Source of the DNA: Burkholderiales bacterium
Lineage (GTDB): Bacteria > Pseudomonadota > Gammaproteobacteria > Burkholderiales > Burkholderiaceae_C
Assembly: GCA_003963005.1 (NCBI GenBank)
Contig: RXJW01000024.1
Location: forward strand, 1-64,000
Reading direction: 5' to 3'
Length of the DNA stretch: 64,000 nucleotides
Shown here: piece by piece, positions 21,847 to 29,767 of the stretch
Numbering within the stretch: the stretch's first letter is position 1
How the letters are laid out: each line of letters opens with the position of its first letter
Program-made: the position numbers and the translations under genes
Notes under the pieces: model-generated
Database searches by the model: none
The model's input: the letters and a program-made list of their open reading frames with translations, nothing else
What the model was told of the DNA's origin: nothing

Positions 21847-21938
21847 GGCGCCCGCCTCGACAGCACCTGGCAGCCCCAGGCGGCCAGCCCGGTCAGCAGC
21901 CCGAGGGCGGCCGCCAGACCCAGAAACACGATGTCCAT
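21843..21938 (-). CDS. 31-aa membrane peptide, first ORF of the kdp operon
   Basis: Short ORF of 31 aa starting [15 protein letters not shown] and ending CQVLSRRAP: one hydrophobic helix followed by a positively charged tail. It has the strongest ribosome binding site in the operon (AAAGGAGG four bases before the ATG) and its TGA overlaps the kdpF ATG. Length, position and charge pattern suggest a genuine translated membrane peptide that either couples translation into kdpF or is an extra small Kdp subunit. No family is named with confidence. Confidence 0.7.
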   Translation of the reverse strand: MDIVFLGLAAALGLLTGLAAWGCQVLSRRAP

Positions 21939-22010
21939 AACACCTCCTTTGTGATGGCAGTGATTCTGGAAATCGGGCCGTCAAACCCCCGACAAGATCA
22001 GGCCGGCAGC

Positions 22011-22029
22011 CATCAAGAAATCATCAAGA
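22011..22029. promoter_or_regulatory. Candidate KdpE operator: 8-bp direct repeat with 11-bp period
   Basis: CATCAAGA occurs at 22011-22018 and exactly again at 22022-22029 (on the minus strand TCTTGATG twice). OmpR-family regulators bind tandem half-sites about 10-11 bp apart, and these lie 73-91 bases before the first ORF of the kdp operon. No clear -35/-10 pair could be assigned in the 121-bp gap. Confidence 0.5.
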
Positions 22030-22059
22030 CATCCGTCCGGCGCTGCTCCAGAATCGGCC

Positions 22060-22782
22060 ATGGGTCCAACCGCCTGGATGCACCGCCGCCATGCGCTGCT
22101 GCTGGGGCTGCCGCTCGGCTGGCCGGGTGTGGCCCGAGCGGCCGCGGTGCCGCTGTTCGTCGGCGACGGCAGTCCGGTCGGCCCGGCGCGGCGCATGCTG
22201 GCCTGGGTATCGGCCCAGGCGGCGCTGACGTGGGACATCCATCCCACGCCGTGGCTGCGGGCACAGCGGCTGACCGCAGCGGGTCAGGGCGTGATGTTCG
22301 GGCTCGGGCGCACGCCGGAGCGTGAGCGGCTGCTGCGATTCAGCCTGCCGGTCTGGGTCAACCACACCTGGGCTGTGGTGCGGGAGGGCGAGCAGCACCA
22401 CGTCCAGCGCTATGCCGACCTGAAGAGTGAGTGGGTCTGCTGGGCGCGTGGCTCCAGCTATGGCGAATTGTTCGAACAGGCCGGCCTCGGCCGCATGCGC
22501 GGCGTCGAGTCCAACGACGACGACAGCGCCATGCGCATGGCCGCCGCGGGCCGCTGCCGCGCAGCCCTGGTGACCTTCGAATCCGATCAACCGGAGCGCA
22601 CCGCCGCGCACCCGGCGCTGCAGTCACTCAAGGAACGGGGCCTGGCGCTCGTCCCCACACCGATGACGCCCTCGCCGCTGCATTTCGCCTGCGGCCTTCA
22701 GAGCCCCTGGGGCTGGGTCATCGACAGGCTCGATCCGGTGCTCGGCCGCTCCCGCACGGAGCTCGACCGGCTGCGCCAGTAG
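22060..22782 (+). CDS. Periplasmic solute-binding-like protein (SBP_bac_3 type)
   Basis: Exported 240-aa protein with a signal peptide: a second ATG at 22078 gives the compact leader MHRRHALLLGLPLGW...ARA, and may be the true start. The mature part has the features of family-3 solute-binding proteins that lack a transporter partner: PTPWLRAQRL, FGLGRTPERERLLRFS (the T-x-x-R-x-x-x-F-S motif) and a second-lobe CGLQSPWGWVIDRL helix. Such orphan binding-like proteins are common in Betaproteobacteria. Ligand unknown. It is divergent from the kdp operon and shares its regulatory gap. Confidence 0.72.
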   Translation: MGPTAWMHRRHALLLGLPLGWPGVARAAAVPLFVGDGSPVGPARRMLAWVSAQAALTWDIHPTPWLRAQRLTAAGQGVMFGLGRTPERERLLRFSLPVWVNHTWAVVREGEQHHVQRYADLKSEWVCWARGSSYGELFEQAGLGRMRGVESNDDDSAMRMAAAGRCRAALVTFESDQPERTAAHPALQSLKERGLALVPTPMTPSPLHFACGLQSPWGWVIDRLDPVLGRSRTELDRLRQ

Positions 22783-22800
22783 TGACGCCGCGCCCGAGAC

Positions 22801-23502
22801 TCAGCGCGGCAGCACGAGCTGGGTCAGCTCGATGCCGCGTTCCTTGGCGATGGCCTCCAGCACGGGCAGCAGCGGACCCAGCTTTTCGTCGAGTGCATCG
22901 CGCACGGTGTCGACGACGACCTGCGTGCTGCGCTCGATCTCGATGTGCACGGCGTCGCCGACGGCCTTGTCGCCGAAGGTCGTCATGCGCAGCGTCTCGG
23001 GAATGAGCCAGACCTCGAACCAGCCCGAGCCGTCGCGTTCGCGCTGGGCCTCGGCCACGGTCAGGCTGCAGCCGTTGACGCCGATGTAGCCCTTCGCGAA
23101 CACATAACGCATCCACGGCGCGGGCAGCGCGAAGCGGAGGACGTGGTTGTTGTCCGGCCGGCGGATCTCGGCGATGTGCGCCGACACGTCCACGTGCCCG
23201 GACAGCGGGTGGCCGCCGATCTCCACGCCCTCCTTGGCCGCACGCTCGACATTCAGGCCGGAGCCCACGCCCAGGCCGCCAAGCGTCGTCAGCTTGAGCG
23301 TTTGCGCCATCACGTCGAAGCTCGCCACGCCAGGCGCCGGGCGCTCGGTGACGGTCAGGCAGACGCCGTCGCACGAGACGCTGGCACCGATGGCCAGGTC
23401 TTCATCGAAACCCTCGGGGAACTTCAGGTGCAGCGTGTGCAGGCCCTCGCGGGCCTCGATGGATTCAACGCGGGCGACGCCCTGGACGATGCCTGTGAAC
23501 AT
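22801..23502 (-). CDS. ribE: Riboflavin synthase, alpha chain
   Basis: Cytoplasmic enzyme converting two 6,7-dimethyl-8-ribityllumazine molecules to riboflavin, 233 aa. It shows the N-terminal MFTGIVQG and two similar barrel domains, with ASVSCDGVCLTVTE in the first and GVNGCSLTV in the second, plus the IGGHPLSGHVD and LIPETLRMTTFG blocks. It resembles the E. coli RibE branch, with about 20 extra C-terminal residues. The ATG at 23502 is fixed by the conserved N-terminus, yet the sequence just upstream is the U-tract of a strong terminator, with no separate ribosome binding site. Confidence 0.92.
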   Translation of the reverse strand: MFTGIVQGVARVESIEAREGLHTLHLKFPEGFDEDLAIGASVSCDGVCLTVTERPAPGVASFDVMAQTLKLTTLGGLGVGSGLNVERAAKEGVEIGGHPLSGHVDVSAHIAEIRRPDNNHVLRFALPAPWMRYVFAKGYIGVNGCSLTVAEAQRERDGSGWFEVWLIPETLRMTTFGDKAVGDAVHIEIERSTQVVVDTVRDALDEKLGPLLPVLEAIAKERGIELTQLVLPR

Positions 23503-23506
23503 GATG

Positions 23507-23528
23507 AAAAAAGGCCCCGGGTGGGGCC
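23507..23528 (-). terminator. Strong rho-independent terminator between amtB and ribE
   Basis: On the minus strand the stem GGCCCC / GGGGCC with a 4-nt loop is followed by six T residues; the + strand positions are 23513-23518 and 23523-23528 with A-tract 23507-23512. It ends only four bases before the ribE ATG. Confidence 0.85.
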
Positions 23529-23550
23529 GTTTTGTCGAACTGCAGGCAGC

Positions 23551-24756
23551 TTACCAGCTCACCTCGCGGTCGGGCGTGGCGCCGATCTTGTGGATGGACA
23601 GGTCGGCGCCCTCGAACTCCTGCTCGGCATCGAGCCGCAGCCCGACGAACTGCCGGATCACGCCGTACACGACGAACCCGCCCGCCAAGGCCCAGGCGAC
23701 GCCACCAAGCGTGCCGGCCACCTGGGCGCCGAACGAGACACCGCCGATACCGCCTAGCGCCTGCTGGCCGAAGATGCCGCAAGCGATGCCGCCCCAGGCC
23801 CCGCACAGGCCATGCAGCGGCCACACGCCGAGGACGTCGTCGATCTTCCAGCGGTTCTGCGTGAGCGTGAAGAACTGAACGAAGAGCCAGCCGGCCACAC
23901 CCCCCGTCACGAGCGCGCCGATGGGGTGCATCACGTCGGACCCCGCGCACACCGCCACCAGGCCGGCCAACGGCCCGTTGTACGCAAAGCCCGGGTCGTT
24001 GCGGCCGAGCAGCACCGCGACCAGCGTGCCGCCGGCCATGGCCATCAGCGAGTTGACGGCCACGAGGCCCGAGAGCTTGTCCAGGGTCTGCGCGCTCATC
24101 ACGTTGAAGCCGAACCAGCCGACCGTCAGCACCCAGGCGCCGAGAGCCAGGAAGGGGATGCTGGACGGCGGGTGGGCGCTCATTGCGCCGTCCTTGCGGT
24201 AGCGGTTCAGGCGCGGGCCGAGCAGCAGCACCGCCGCCAGGCCGATCCAGCCGCCCACCGCATGCACGACGACGCTGCCGGCAAAGTCGTGGAACTCGGC
24301 ACCCGTCGTGGCCTTCAGCCAGGCCTGGATGCCGAAGGCCTGGTTCCAGGCGATGCCCTCGAAGAACGGGTAGACGAAGCCGACAATGACGCAGGTCGCG
24401 GCGAGCTGCGGGCCGAAGCGCGCCCGCTCGGCGATGCCCCCCGACACGATCGCGGGAATGGCCGCGGCGAAGGTCAGCAGGAAGAAGAACTTGACCAGCT
24501 CATAGCCGTTCTTCTGCGCCAGTTGCTCCGCGCCGACGAAGAAGTGCAGGCCGTAGGCCACGCCGTAGCCCACGAGGAAGTAGGCGAGCGTGGAGACCGC
24601 GAAGTCCACCAGGATCTTGACCAGGGCATTGACCTGGTTCTTCTTGCGCACCGTGCCCAGTTCCAGAAAGGCAAAGCCCGCATGCATGGCCAGCACCATG
24701 ATGGCGCCGAGCAGGATGAAGAGCGCATCCGCGCCCTGCTTGATCGTGGTCTCCAA
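23551..24756 (-). CDS. amtB: AmtB-type ammonium channel
   Basis: Inner membrane ammonium channel, about 401 aa with eleven helices. Family features include MHAGFAFLELGTVRKKN, FEGIAWNQAFG, the twin histidines in DFAGSVVVHAVGG and PLHGLCGAWGG, and ALGAWVLTVGWFGFN. The likely start is the TTG at 24756, which has GGAGA six bases upstream and puts the protein in register with relatives beginning just before QGADALFILLGAIM. The first ATG in frame is at 24813, but it falls at the predicted transcription start of the sigma-54-type promoter. No glnK gene is adjacent. A terminator follows the gene. Confidence 0.9.
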   Translation of the reverse strand: METTIKQGADALFILLGAIMVLAMHAGFAFLELGTVRKKNQVNALVKILVDFAVSTLAYFLVGYGVAYGLHFFVGAEQLAQKNGYELVKFFFLLTFAAAIPAIVSGGIAERARFGPQLAATCVIVGFVYPFFEGIAWNQAFGIQAWLKATTGAEFHDFAGSVVVHAVGGWIGLAAVLLLGPRLNRYRKDGAMSAHPPSSIPFLALGAWVLTVGWFGFNVMSAQTLDKLSGLVAVNSLMAMAGGTLVAVLLGRNDPGFAYNGPLAGLVAVCAGSDVMHPIGALVTGGVAGWLFVQFFTLTQNRWKIDDVLGVWPLHGLCGAWGGIACGIFGQQALGGIGGVSFGAQVAGTLGGVAWALAGGFVVYGVIRQFVGLRLDAEQEFEGADLSIHKIGATPDREVSW

Positions 24757-24824
24757 CGTTGTCTCCGGCTGCCGGCTCCAGGCTTGGGCACCATGCACCA
24801 AGCCGAGTCGCACTGCACCGAAAT

Positions 24825-24840
24825 TGCAAATTCAATGCCC
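24825..24840 (-). promoter_or_regulatory. Candidate sigma-54 promoter of amtB
   Basis: On the minus strand GGGCATTGAATTTGCA gives GG and GC exactly ten bases apart and an intact TTGCA -12 element (consensus TGGCACG-N4-TTGCA, three mismatches in the -24 part). Transcription would begin near 24815. This fits nitrogen control of amtB. Confidence 0.55.
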
Positions 24841-24887
24841 GCTTTCAAGGCATGAATCTGGCGTAGGCCAGCACCAACGAGAAGCAC

Positions 24888-25256
24888 TCAGCCCGCTTTT
24901 GGTGCGTCTTGCGCACTCTTCTCGAACGCATCCGCACTGAATCCGAGCGTCCACTCGCCGCCGGGCCATTGCACGACCGGGCGCTTGATGACGCTCGGCT
25001 CGGCGAGCATCAGCGCCGTGGCCGAGGCGTCGTCCACCACGGCCGCCTTGACGGCATCCTCCAGCTTGCGCCAGGTGGTGCCGGCGCGGTTGACGAGACG
25101 GTCGCGCCCGAAGGCCGCCAGCCACACCGGCAGCAAGGGCGCCGGCACGCCCTGCTTCTTGAAATCGTGGAAGGCGACCGTGTGGCCGTGGTCGGCCAGC
25201 CAGGCACGGGCCTTTTTCACGGTGTCGCAGTTGGGAATGCCATAGACGGTGATCAT
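24888..25256 (-). CDS. Spx/ArsC-family (YffB-like) thioredoxin-fold protein
   Basis: Cytoplasmic 122-aa protein with the ArsC/Spx fold: MITVYGIPNCDTVKKA at the start (a single cysteine in NCDT, no CxxC), then FHDFKKQGVP, a conserved RAGTTWRKL region and SVIKRPVVQW near the C-terminus. This pattern is that of YffB-like proteins, which resemble arsenate reductase but whose activity is likely glutathione-linked or unknown. Start 25256 is set by the conserved N-terminus. The gene is divergent from aat with only 23 bases between the starts. Confidence 0.85.
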   Translation of the reverse strand: MITVYGIPNCDTVKKARAWLADHGHTVAFHDFKKQGVPAPLLPVWLAAFGRDRLVNRAGTTWRKLEDAVKAAVVDDASATALMLAEPSVIKRPVVQWPGGEWTLGFSADAFEKSAQDAPKAG

Positions 25257-25279
25257 GGCTGCCACCGTACCATGGCCGG

Positions 25280-26011
25280 ATGATCGACTGGCTGGACGAC
25301 GACTCGCTGGATTTCCCACCCAGCTCCCGGGCCCTGGGTGACGACACCGACGCCCCGGGCCTGCTGGCCGCCGGCGGCACGCTGACCCCGCAACGCCTGG
25401 AGGCCGCCTACCGCCGCGGCATCTTCCCCTGGTACAGCCCCGGCCAGCCGGCCCTGTGGTGGGCGCCGGACCCCCGCATGGTGCTGCAGACGGCGCACTT
25501 CAAGCTGTCGCGGTCGCTGCGCAAGACGGTGCAGCGCTTCGCCGCGACGCCCGGCTGCGAGATCCGCGTCGACCACGACCGCGCCGCCGTGCTGCGGGCC
25601 TGCGCCAGCACGCCGCGCGAGGGCCAGTCGGGCACCTGGATCGTGCCGGAGCTGCAGGCGGCCTACCTCGCCTGGCCGGCGATGCACAGCATCGAGACCT
25701 GGATGGACGGCGAATTGGTCGGCGGCCTGTACGGCGTGAACCTGGGGCGGATGTTCTACGGCGAATCGATGTTCATGCGCCGCACCGACGCCTCCAAGAT
25801 CGCGCTGTGCGCCCTCATCTGCCTGTGCCGCGGCTTTGACATCCCGTGGATCGATTGCCAACAGAACACCCGCCATCTCACCTCGCTCGGCGGGGCCGAA
25901 GTGCCCCGGAGCGTGTTCGAAGCCCACATCGCCACCCATGTGGACGACGCCACCCCCGGGCCTTGGACCTATCATCCCGACCACTGGCAGCGCCTTTTCG
26001 AGCCCACGTGA
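25280..26011 (+). CDS. aat: Leucyl/phenylalanyl-tRNA--protein transferase
   Basis: Cytoplasmic N-end-rule enzyme, 243 aa, that adds Leu or Phe from tRNA to N-terminal Arg/Lys of proteins for ClpS/ClpAP decay. Family blocks are [31 protein letters not shown]-like [45 protein letters not shown] and [16 protein letters not shown]. The following gene, bpt, starts in a GTGA overlap with this stop, forming the usual aat-bpt pair. Confidence 0.96.
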   Translation: MIDWLDDDSLDFPPSSRALGDDTDAPGLLAAGGTLTPQRLEAAYRRGIFPWYSPGQPALWWAPDPRMVLQTAHFKLSRSLRKTVQRFAATPGCEIRVDHDRAAVLRACASTPREGQSGTWIVPELQAAYLAWPAMHSIETWMDGELVGGLYGVNLGRMFYGESMFMRRTDASKIALCALICLCRGFDIPWIDCQQNTRHLTSLGGAEVPRSVFEAHIATHVDDATPGPWTYHPDHWQRLFEPT

Positions 26012-26742
26012 CCCACCCCAAAGAACTGCCCCTTGCGCAGATCCAGTTCTACGCCACGGCCGCCTACCCGTGCAGCTACGTGCCGGGCCGCCAGGCGCGC
26101 TCCCAGGTCGCCACGCCCAGTCATCTCATCCACGCGGACGCGTACTCCAACCTCGTCGCCGCAGGTTTTCGCCGCAGCGGCCTGTTCACCTACCGCCCCT
26201 ACTGCGACCAGTGCCGCGCCTGCGTCGCGCTGCGGCTGCCGGTGGAGCGCTTCCAGCCCACGCGCTCGCAGCGCCGCGCCTGGAAGGCCCACCGCCACCT
26301 GCAGGCCCAGGTGATGCGGCTGAGCTATTCGCCGGAGCACTACGCGCTCTACCTGCGCTACCAGGCGGGCCGCCACAGCGGCGGCGGCATGGATCACGAC
26401 AGCGTCGACCAATACACCCAGTTCCTGCTGCAAAGCCGCATCAACTCCCGCCTCGTGGAGTTCCGCGAGCCGATGCCCGACGGCAGCAAACCGCTTCGCA
26501 TGGTGTCCATCCTCGACATCCTGAGCGACGGCCTGTCAGCGGTCTACACCTTCTACGACCCCGACATCGATGCCAGCTTCGGCACCTACGGCGTCATGTG
26601 GCAGGTCGAGCAGGCCCGCGAGCTGAAGCTGCCGCACCTGTATCTGGGCTACTGGATCGAGGAAAGCCCGAAGATGGCCTACAAGTCGCTGTTCCGGCCG
26701 CACCAGATCCTGCAGAACGGGGCGTGGGTCGACGTGGCCTGA
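26008..26742 (+). CDS. bpt: Aspartate/glutamate leucyltransferase (Bpt, arginyltransferase family)
   Basis: Cytoplasmic N-end-rule enzyme, 244 aa, transferring Leu to N-terminal Asp/Glu. The N-terminal ATE domain has the conserved [13 protein letters not shown], and a Cys-rich [18 protein letters not shown] segment. The C-terminal domain has [21 protein letters not shown] and [21 protein letters not shown]. The start is the GTG at 26008 whose GTGA overlaps the aat stop; longer frames upstream lie inside aat. Confidence 0.95.
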   Translation: MTHPKELPLAQIQFYATAAYPCSYVPGRQARSQVATPSHLIHADAYSNLVAAGFRRSGLFTYRPYCDQCRACVALRLPVERFQPTRSQRRAWKAHRHLQAQVMRLSYSPEHYALYLRYQAGRHSGGGMDHDSVDQYTQFLLQSRINSRLVEFREPMPDGSKPLRMVSILDILSDGLSAVYTFYDPDIDASFGTYGVMWQVEQARELKLPHLYLGYWIEESPKMAYKSLFRPHQILQNGAWVDVA

Positions 26743-26762
26743 CCCAAGTCGGACGGGCGAGC

Positions 26763-26780
26763 CGGCGGCTTCACCCGCCG
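26763..26780. repeat. Short GC hairpin between convergent bpt and the decarboxylase gene
   Basis: A 6-bp stem CGGCGG (26763-26768) / CCGCCG (26775-26780) with a 6-nt loop lies in the 46-bp tail-to-tail gap. There is no T-run; it may be a weak bidirectional terminator. Confidence 0.3.
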
Positions 26781-26788
26781 CGTCTGCG

Positions 26789-28045
26789 CTACACCAGCAC
26801 TTCCACGCAGCTCGGATGCCCGAGGAACCCCTCCGGGCTGGCGCTGCGGCCGTAGGCCCCGCTCTGGAAGATGACCGCCAGGTCGCCCACGTCGCCGCGC
26901 GGCATCTCCATGCGGTCGGCGAGCAGGTCCAGCGGCGTGCACAGCGGGCCGACGACGCTGGCGGCTTCGAGTACCGTCTCCACGCGCCCCTGTGGCTGCA
27001 CCGTCGCCGGGTAGTTCTTGCGCAGCACCTGGCCGAAGTTGCCCGACGCAGAGAGGTGGTGGTGCAGGCCGCCGTCCGCCACTAGGAAGACCTGGCCACG
27101 CGAGACCTTGCGGTCGACGATGCGGGTCACGTACACACCCGCCTCGCCGACGAAGTAGCGGCCGAGCTCGATGACGAGCTTGGCCTGCGGCATGTCGGCC
27201 CTGGCGCGGGCTTGCAAGGCGCCCAGGTTGTCACCGATGGGCGCCAGGTCCAGCCGCGCCTCACCCGGGAAGTACGGGATTCCGAAGCCACCGCCCAGGT
27301 TCAGGAACTTCACCGGCGACGGCGCGGCCTCAGCCAGCCGAAGCGCCAGCTCGTAGCTCTTCTGCTGCGCCTCGCAGATGGCCTCGGCCTTGAGGTTCTG
27401 CGAGCCGGCGAACAGATGGAAGCCCTCGAAGGCCACGCCCTCGCCCGCCAGCGCGCCCACCTGGGCCAGCACCTCGGGCACGGTCTCAGCGTCGATACCG
27501 AACTGCTTCGGGCCGCCGCTCATGCGCATGCCCGAACCCTTCAGCTCGAAATCGGGGTTCACGCGCAAGGCCACCCGGGCGGGCAGGCCCAGGCGCTGCG
27601 AGGCCGCTGCCAGCACCTTCAGTTCTCGCGCTGACTCGACGTTGACCAGCACACCAGCAGCCACAGCCTGGCCCAGCTCGATGTCGCGCTTGCCCGGTCC
27701 GGCAAAGCTGATCTCGCGCGGGTCGGCACCCGCGTTGAGCGCCACCTGCAGCTCGCCGGCCGAGGCAACGTCGATGCCGTCCACCAACCCCGCCATCAGG
27801 CCGACGACGGCCGGCATTGGGTTGGCCTTCATCGCGTAGTGCAGCTCGATGCCCTGGGGCAGCGCCGCACGCAGCTCGGCCACACGGGCCTTGAGCAGCC
27901 CGCGGTCGTAGGCATAGAACGGGGTCTGGCCCACGCGCTCGGCCAGCACCGACAGGCGCTGACCGCCCACCAGCAACTCGCCGTTGTCGGCGACCGGGAA
28001 CTGCGACATGGCCACGTGGGCCGGCGGACGTTTGGCTTCGGTCAT
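26789..28045 (-). CDS. XrtA-associated pyridoxal-dependent decarboxylase
   Basis: PLP enzyme of the fold-III ornithine/diaminopimelate decarboxylase family, 418 aa. The PLP lysine is in HYAMKANPMP near residue 65. Other family motifs are the glycine-rich LNLGGGFGIPY, FHLFAGSQN, and the C-terminal GPLCTPLDLLA and FQSGAYG. Matches in order and neighbourhood point to the decarboxylase found only in exosortase A loci (TIGR03099-like); its substrate is unknown. The ATG at 28045 overlaps the ligase stop (ATGA), so the two are co-translated. It probably acts on an amino acid handled by the ligase and carrier protein next to it. Confidence 0.88.
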   Translation of the reverse strand: MTEAKRPPAHVAMSQFPVADNGELLVGGQRLSVLAERVGQTPFYAYDRGLLKARVAELRAALPQGIELHYAMKANPMPAVVGLMAGLVDGIDVASAGELQVALNAGADPREISFAGPGKRDIELGQAVAAGVLVNVESARELKVLAAASQRLGLPARVALRVNPDFELKGSGMRMSGGPKQFGIDAETVPEVLAQVGALAGEGVAFEGFHLFAGSQNLKAEAICEAQQKSYELALRLAEAAPSPVKFLNLGGGFGIPYFPGEARLDLAPIGDNLGALQARARADMPQAKLVIELGRYFVGEAGVYVTRIVDRKVSRGQVFLVADGGLHHHLSASGNFGQVLRKNYPATVQPQGRVETVLEAASVVGPLCTPLDLLADRMEMPRGDVGDLAVIFQSGAYGRSASPEGFLGHPSCVEVLV

Positions 28046-29631
28046 GAGGAATGTCGGGCGACCCAGTCGGTCGACAGGGTCTTGCGGTCGATCTTGCCGT
28101 TGGGGTTGCGCGGCAGCGGGCCGCGCTGGGCCTCCACGCCGTGCGGCACCATGTAGGCGGGCATGCGGGCCTTGCAGGCGGCCACCAGTGCAGGCACGTC
28201 CAGCTCGGCAGCCCCCTCGGGCGGCGTGGCAATCACCTGGATGGCCTGGCCGAGCGTGTCGTGGTCGACCCCGAAGGCGACGCACTCGCCCACCAGGCCG
28301 GTGGCATACAGCACCTCTTCGACCTCGGTCGGGCTCACGCGGTAGCCCGAGGTCTTCATCATCTCGTCGCGGCGACCCACGAAGTACAGGAAGCCCTCGG
28401 CATCCCGGCGCACGGTGTCGCCCGAGAACACGGCGAACTCCGGCAGCTGCAGGCCGCCTTCGCGCCCCCCCACGCCGGCCGGCAGTGGCTTGTAGCGCTC
28501 GGCGGTCTTCTCGGCATCGTTCCAGTAGCCCAGGCCGACCAGCGCGCCGCGGTGCACCAACTCGCCGGGCTCGTCCGGGGCGCATTCGGTGCCGTCCTCG
28601 CGCAGGACCAGGATCTCGGCGTTCGGGATGGCCTTGCCGATGGAATCGGGGCGGCGGTCGACCTCCTCGGGCGGCAGGAAGGTGGACCGGAAGGCCTCGG
28701 TGAGGCCGTACATCAGGAAGGGCTTGGCCGAGGGCACCTTGGCGCGCAGCAGGTCGAGCGTGGCGCGCGGCATGCGGCCACCCGTGTTCGCAAAGTAGCG
28801 CAGCTGCTGGTCGATGGCCGCCGGCCAGTCGAGCTGGGTGAGCTGGATGTAGAGCGGCGGCACGGCGGTGAGGCCCGTGACCTTCTCGCGCTCCATCGCC
28901 TTGAGCACGTCCTTGGGCAACAGGTAGTTCAGCAGCACGACCCGTGCGCCGCTGTGGAAGGCCGTGGTGAGCTGGCTGAAGCCGGCGTCAAACGACAGCG
29001 GCAGCGCCGCCAGCAGCGTGTCGCTGGCACGGTTCTCCAGGTAGCTCGCCACGCTCTTGCCACCGGCCACCATGTTGCGGTGGGACAGCACCACGCCCTT
29101 GGGCCGGCCCGTGGAGCCGGAGGTGTACAGGATGGCGGTCATGTCGGTGTCGATGACGCGGTGGACGGCCCGCGGCGGCGCCGCGAGCAACGCGGCCCAG
29201 TCATGCACCGGCACGGGCGCCGACCCCGTGCCGCTGGTGAGCACCACATGGCGCAAGGCCGGGCACTGTGTCAGCACCTCGCCCAGCTGCGCCAGGCGCT
29301 CGGGTGAGGTCACCAGCACCCGCACGTCGCAGTCGCGCAGGATGAAGCCCACCTGCTCGGGCTTGAGCAGCGGGTTCAGCGGCACGAACACACCGCCGGC
29401 CGCCGGCGCGCCGAAGCTGGCGACCACCGTCTCGAAGCGCTTCTCCAGGTAGATGGCCACCCGCTCGCCCCGGGCCAGCCCGAGCCCCATCAGGCCGCTG
29501 GCGAAGCCCCGCACGGCGGCATCCAGCTCGCCGTAACTCAGCGTTGCCGCGCCATAGGTCAGCGCCGGCGCGTCGGGCGTGCGCTCGGCGGCGACGGCCA
29601 CCAGCTCGTTCAGCAAGGTCGATTCGGGCAT
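28042..29631 (-). CDS. XrtA-associated acyl-CoA ligase (AMP-forming)
   Basis: Adenylate-forming ligase, 529 aa. The ATP-binding motif ILYTSGSTGRPKGVVLSHRN, the MYGLTEAFRSTFLPPEE block and the hinge/catalytic region GRRDEMMKTSGYRVSPTEVEE, with PRNPNGKIDRK near the end (catalytic Lys), are intact. It resembles the exosortase A-associated ligase family (TIGR03098-like). It would activate a carboxylic or amino acid as AMP ester and could load the nearby carrier protein. The ATG at 29631 fits the family N-terminus; an in-frame ATG at 29679 is possible but adds a hydrophobic 16-residue leader. Confidence 0.9.
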   Translation of the reverse strand: MPESTLLNELVAVAAERTPDAPALTYGAATLSYGELDAAVRGFASGLMGLGLARGERVAIYLEKRFETVVASFGAPAAGGVFVPLNPLLKPEQVGFILRDCDVRVLVTSPERLAQLGEVLTQCPALRHVVLTSGTGSAPVPVHDWAALLAAPPRAVHRVIDTDMTAILYTSGSTGRPKGVVLSHRNMVAGGKSVASYLENRASDTLLAALPLSFDAGFSQLTTAFHSGARVVLLNYLLPKDVLKAMEREKVTGLTAVPPLYIQLTQLDWPAAIDQQLRYFANTGGRMPRATLDLLRAKVPSAKPFLMYGLTEAFRSTFLPPEEVDRRPDSIGKAIPNAEILVLREDGTECAPDEPGELVHRGALVGLGYWNDAEKTAERYKPLPAGVGGREGGLQLPEFAVFSGDTVRRDAEGFLYFVGRRDEMMKTSGYRVSPTEVEEVLYATGLVGECVAFGVDHDTLGQAIQVIATPPEGAAELDVPALVAACKARMPAYMVPHGVEAQRGPLPRNPNGKIDRKTLSTDWVARHSS

Positions 29632-29767
29632 GAAGCTCTGGGGAAAGGCGGGCTGCGAAAGGTGAAAAAAGTATCTCACGCGCCCCCGGGCCCGAGGGGT
29701 GCCCGACCCCGGGGGCGAGGGGGCGGACCGCTAAACTGAGCGGCTGCATTTTTGGACGCCTGACCCC
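29632..29767. promoter_or_regulatory. Divergent regulatory gap with a long inverted repeat
   Basis: Between the ligase (minus) and carrier-protein (plus) genes lies a 10-bp perfect inverted repeat, CGCCCCCGGG at 29681-29690 and CCCGGGGGCG at 29708-29717. A second small hairpin, CCGCT / AGCGG (29728-29732, 29739-29743), is followed by a T-rich CATTTTT. TAAACT at 29732-29737 is a possible -10 for the plus-strand operon, GATACT near 29672 for the minus strand; neither has a convincing -35. Confidence 0.4.

Noticed and set aside
23500-23550. FMN riboswitch before ribE
   Set aside because: The amtB-ribE gap is only 48 bases and is filled by a simple terminator; the conserved RFN junction elements are absent.
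24781-24887. NtrC binding site upstream of amtB
   Set aside because: GGTGC and GCACC pieces occur, but as direct repeats or with wrong spacing rather than the required inverted arrangement.
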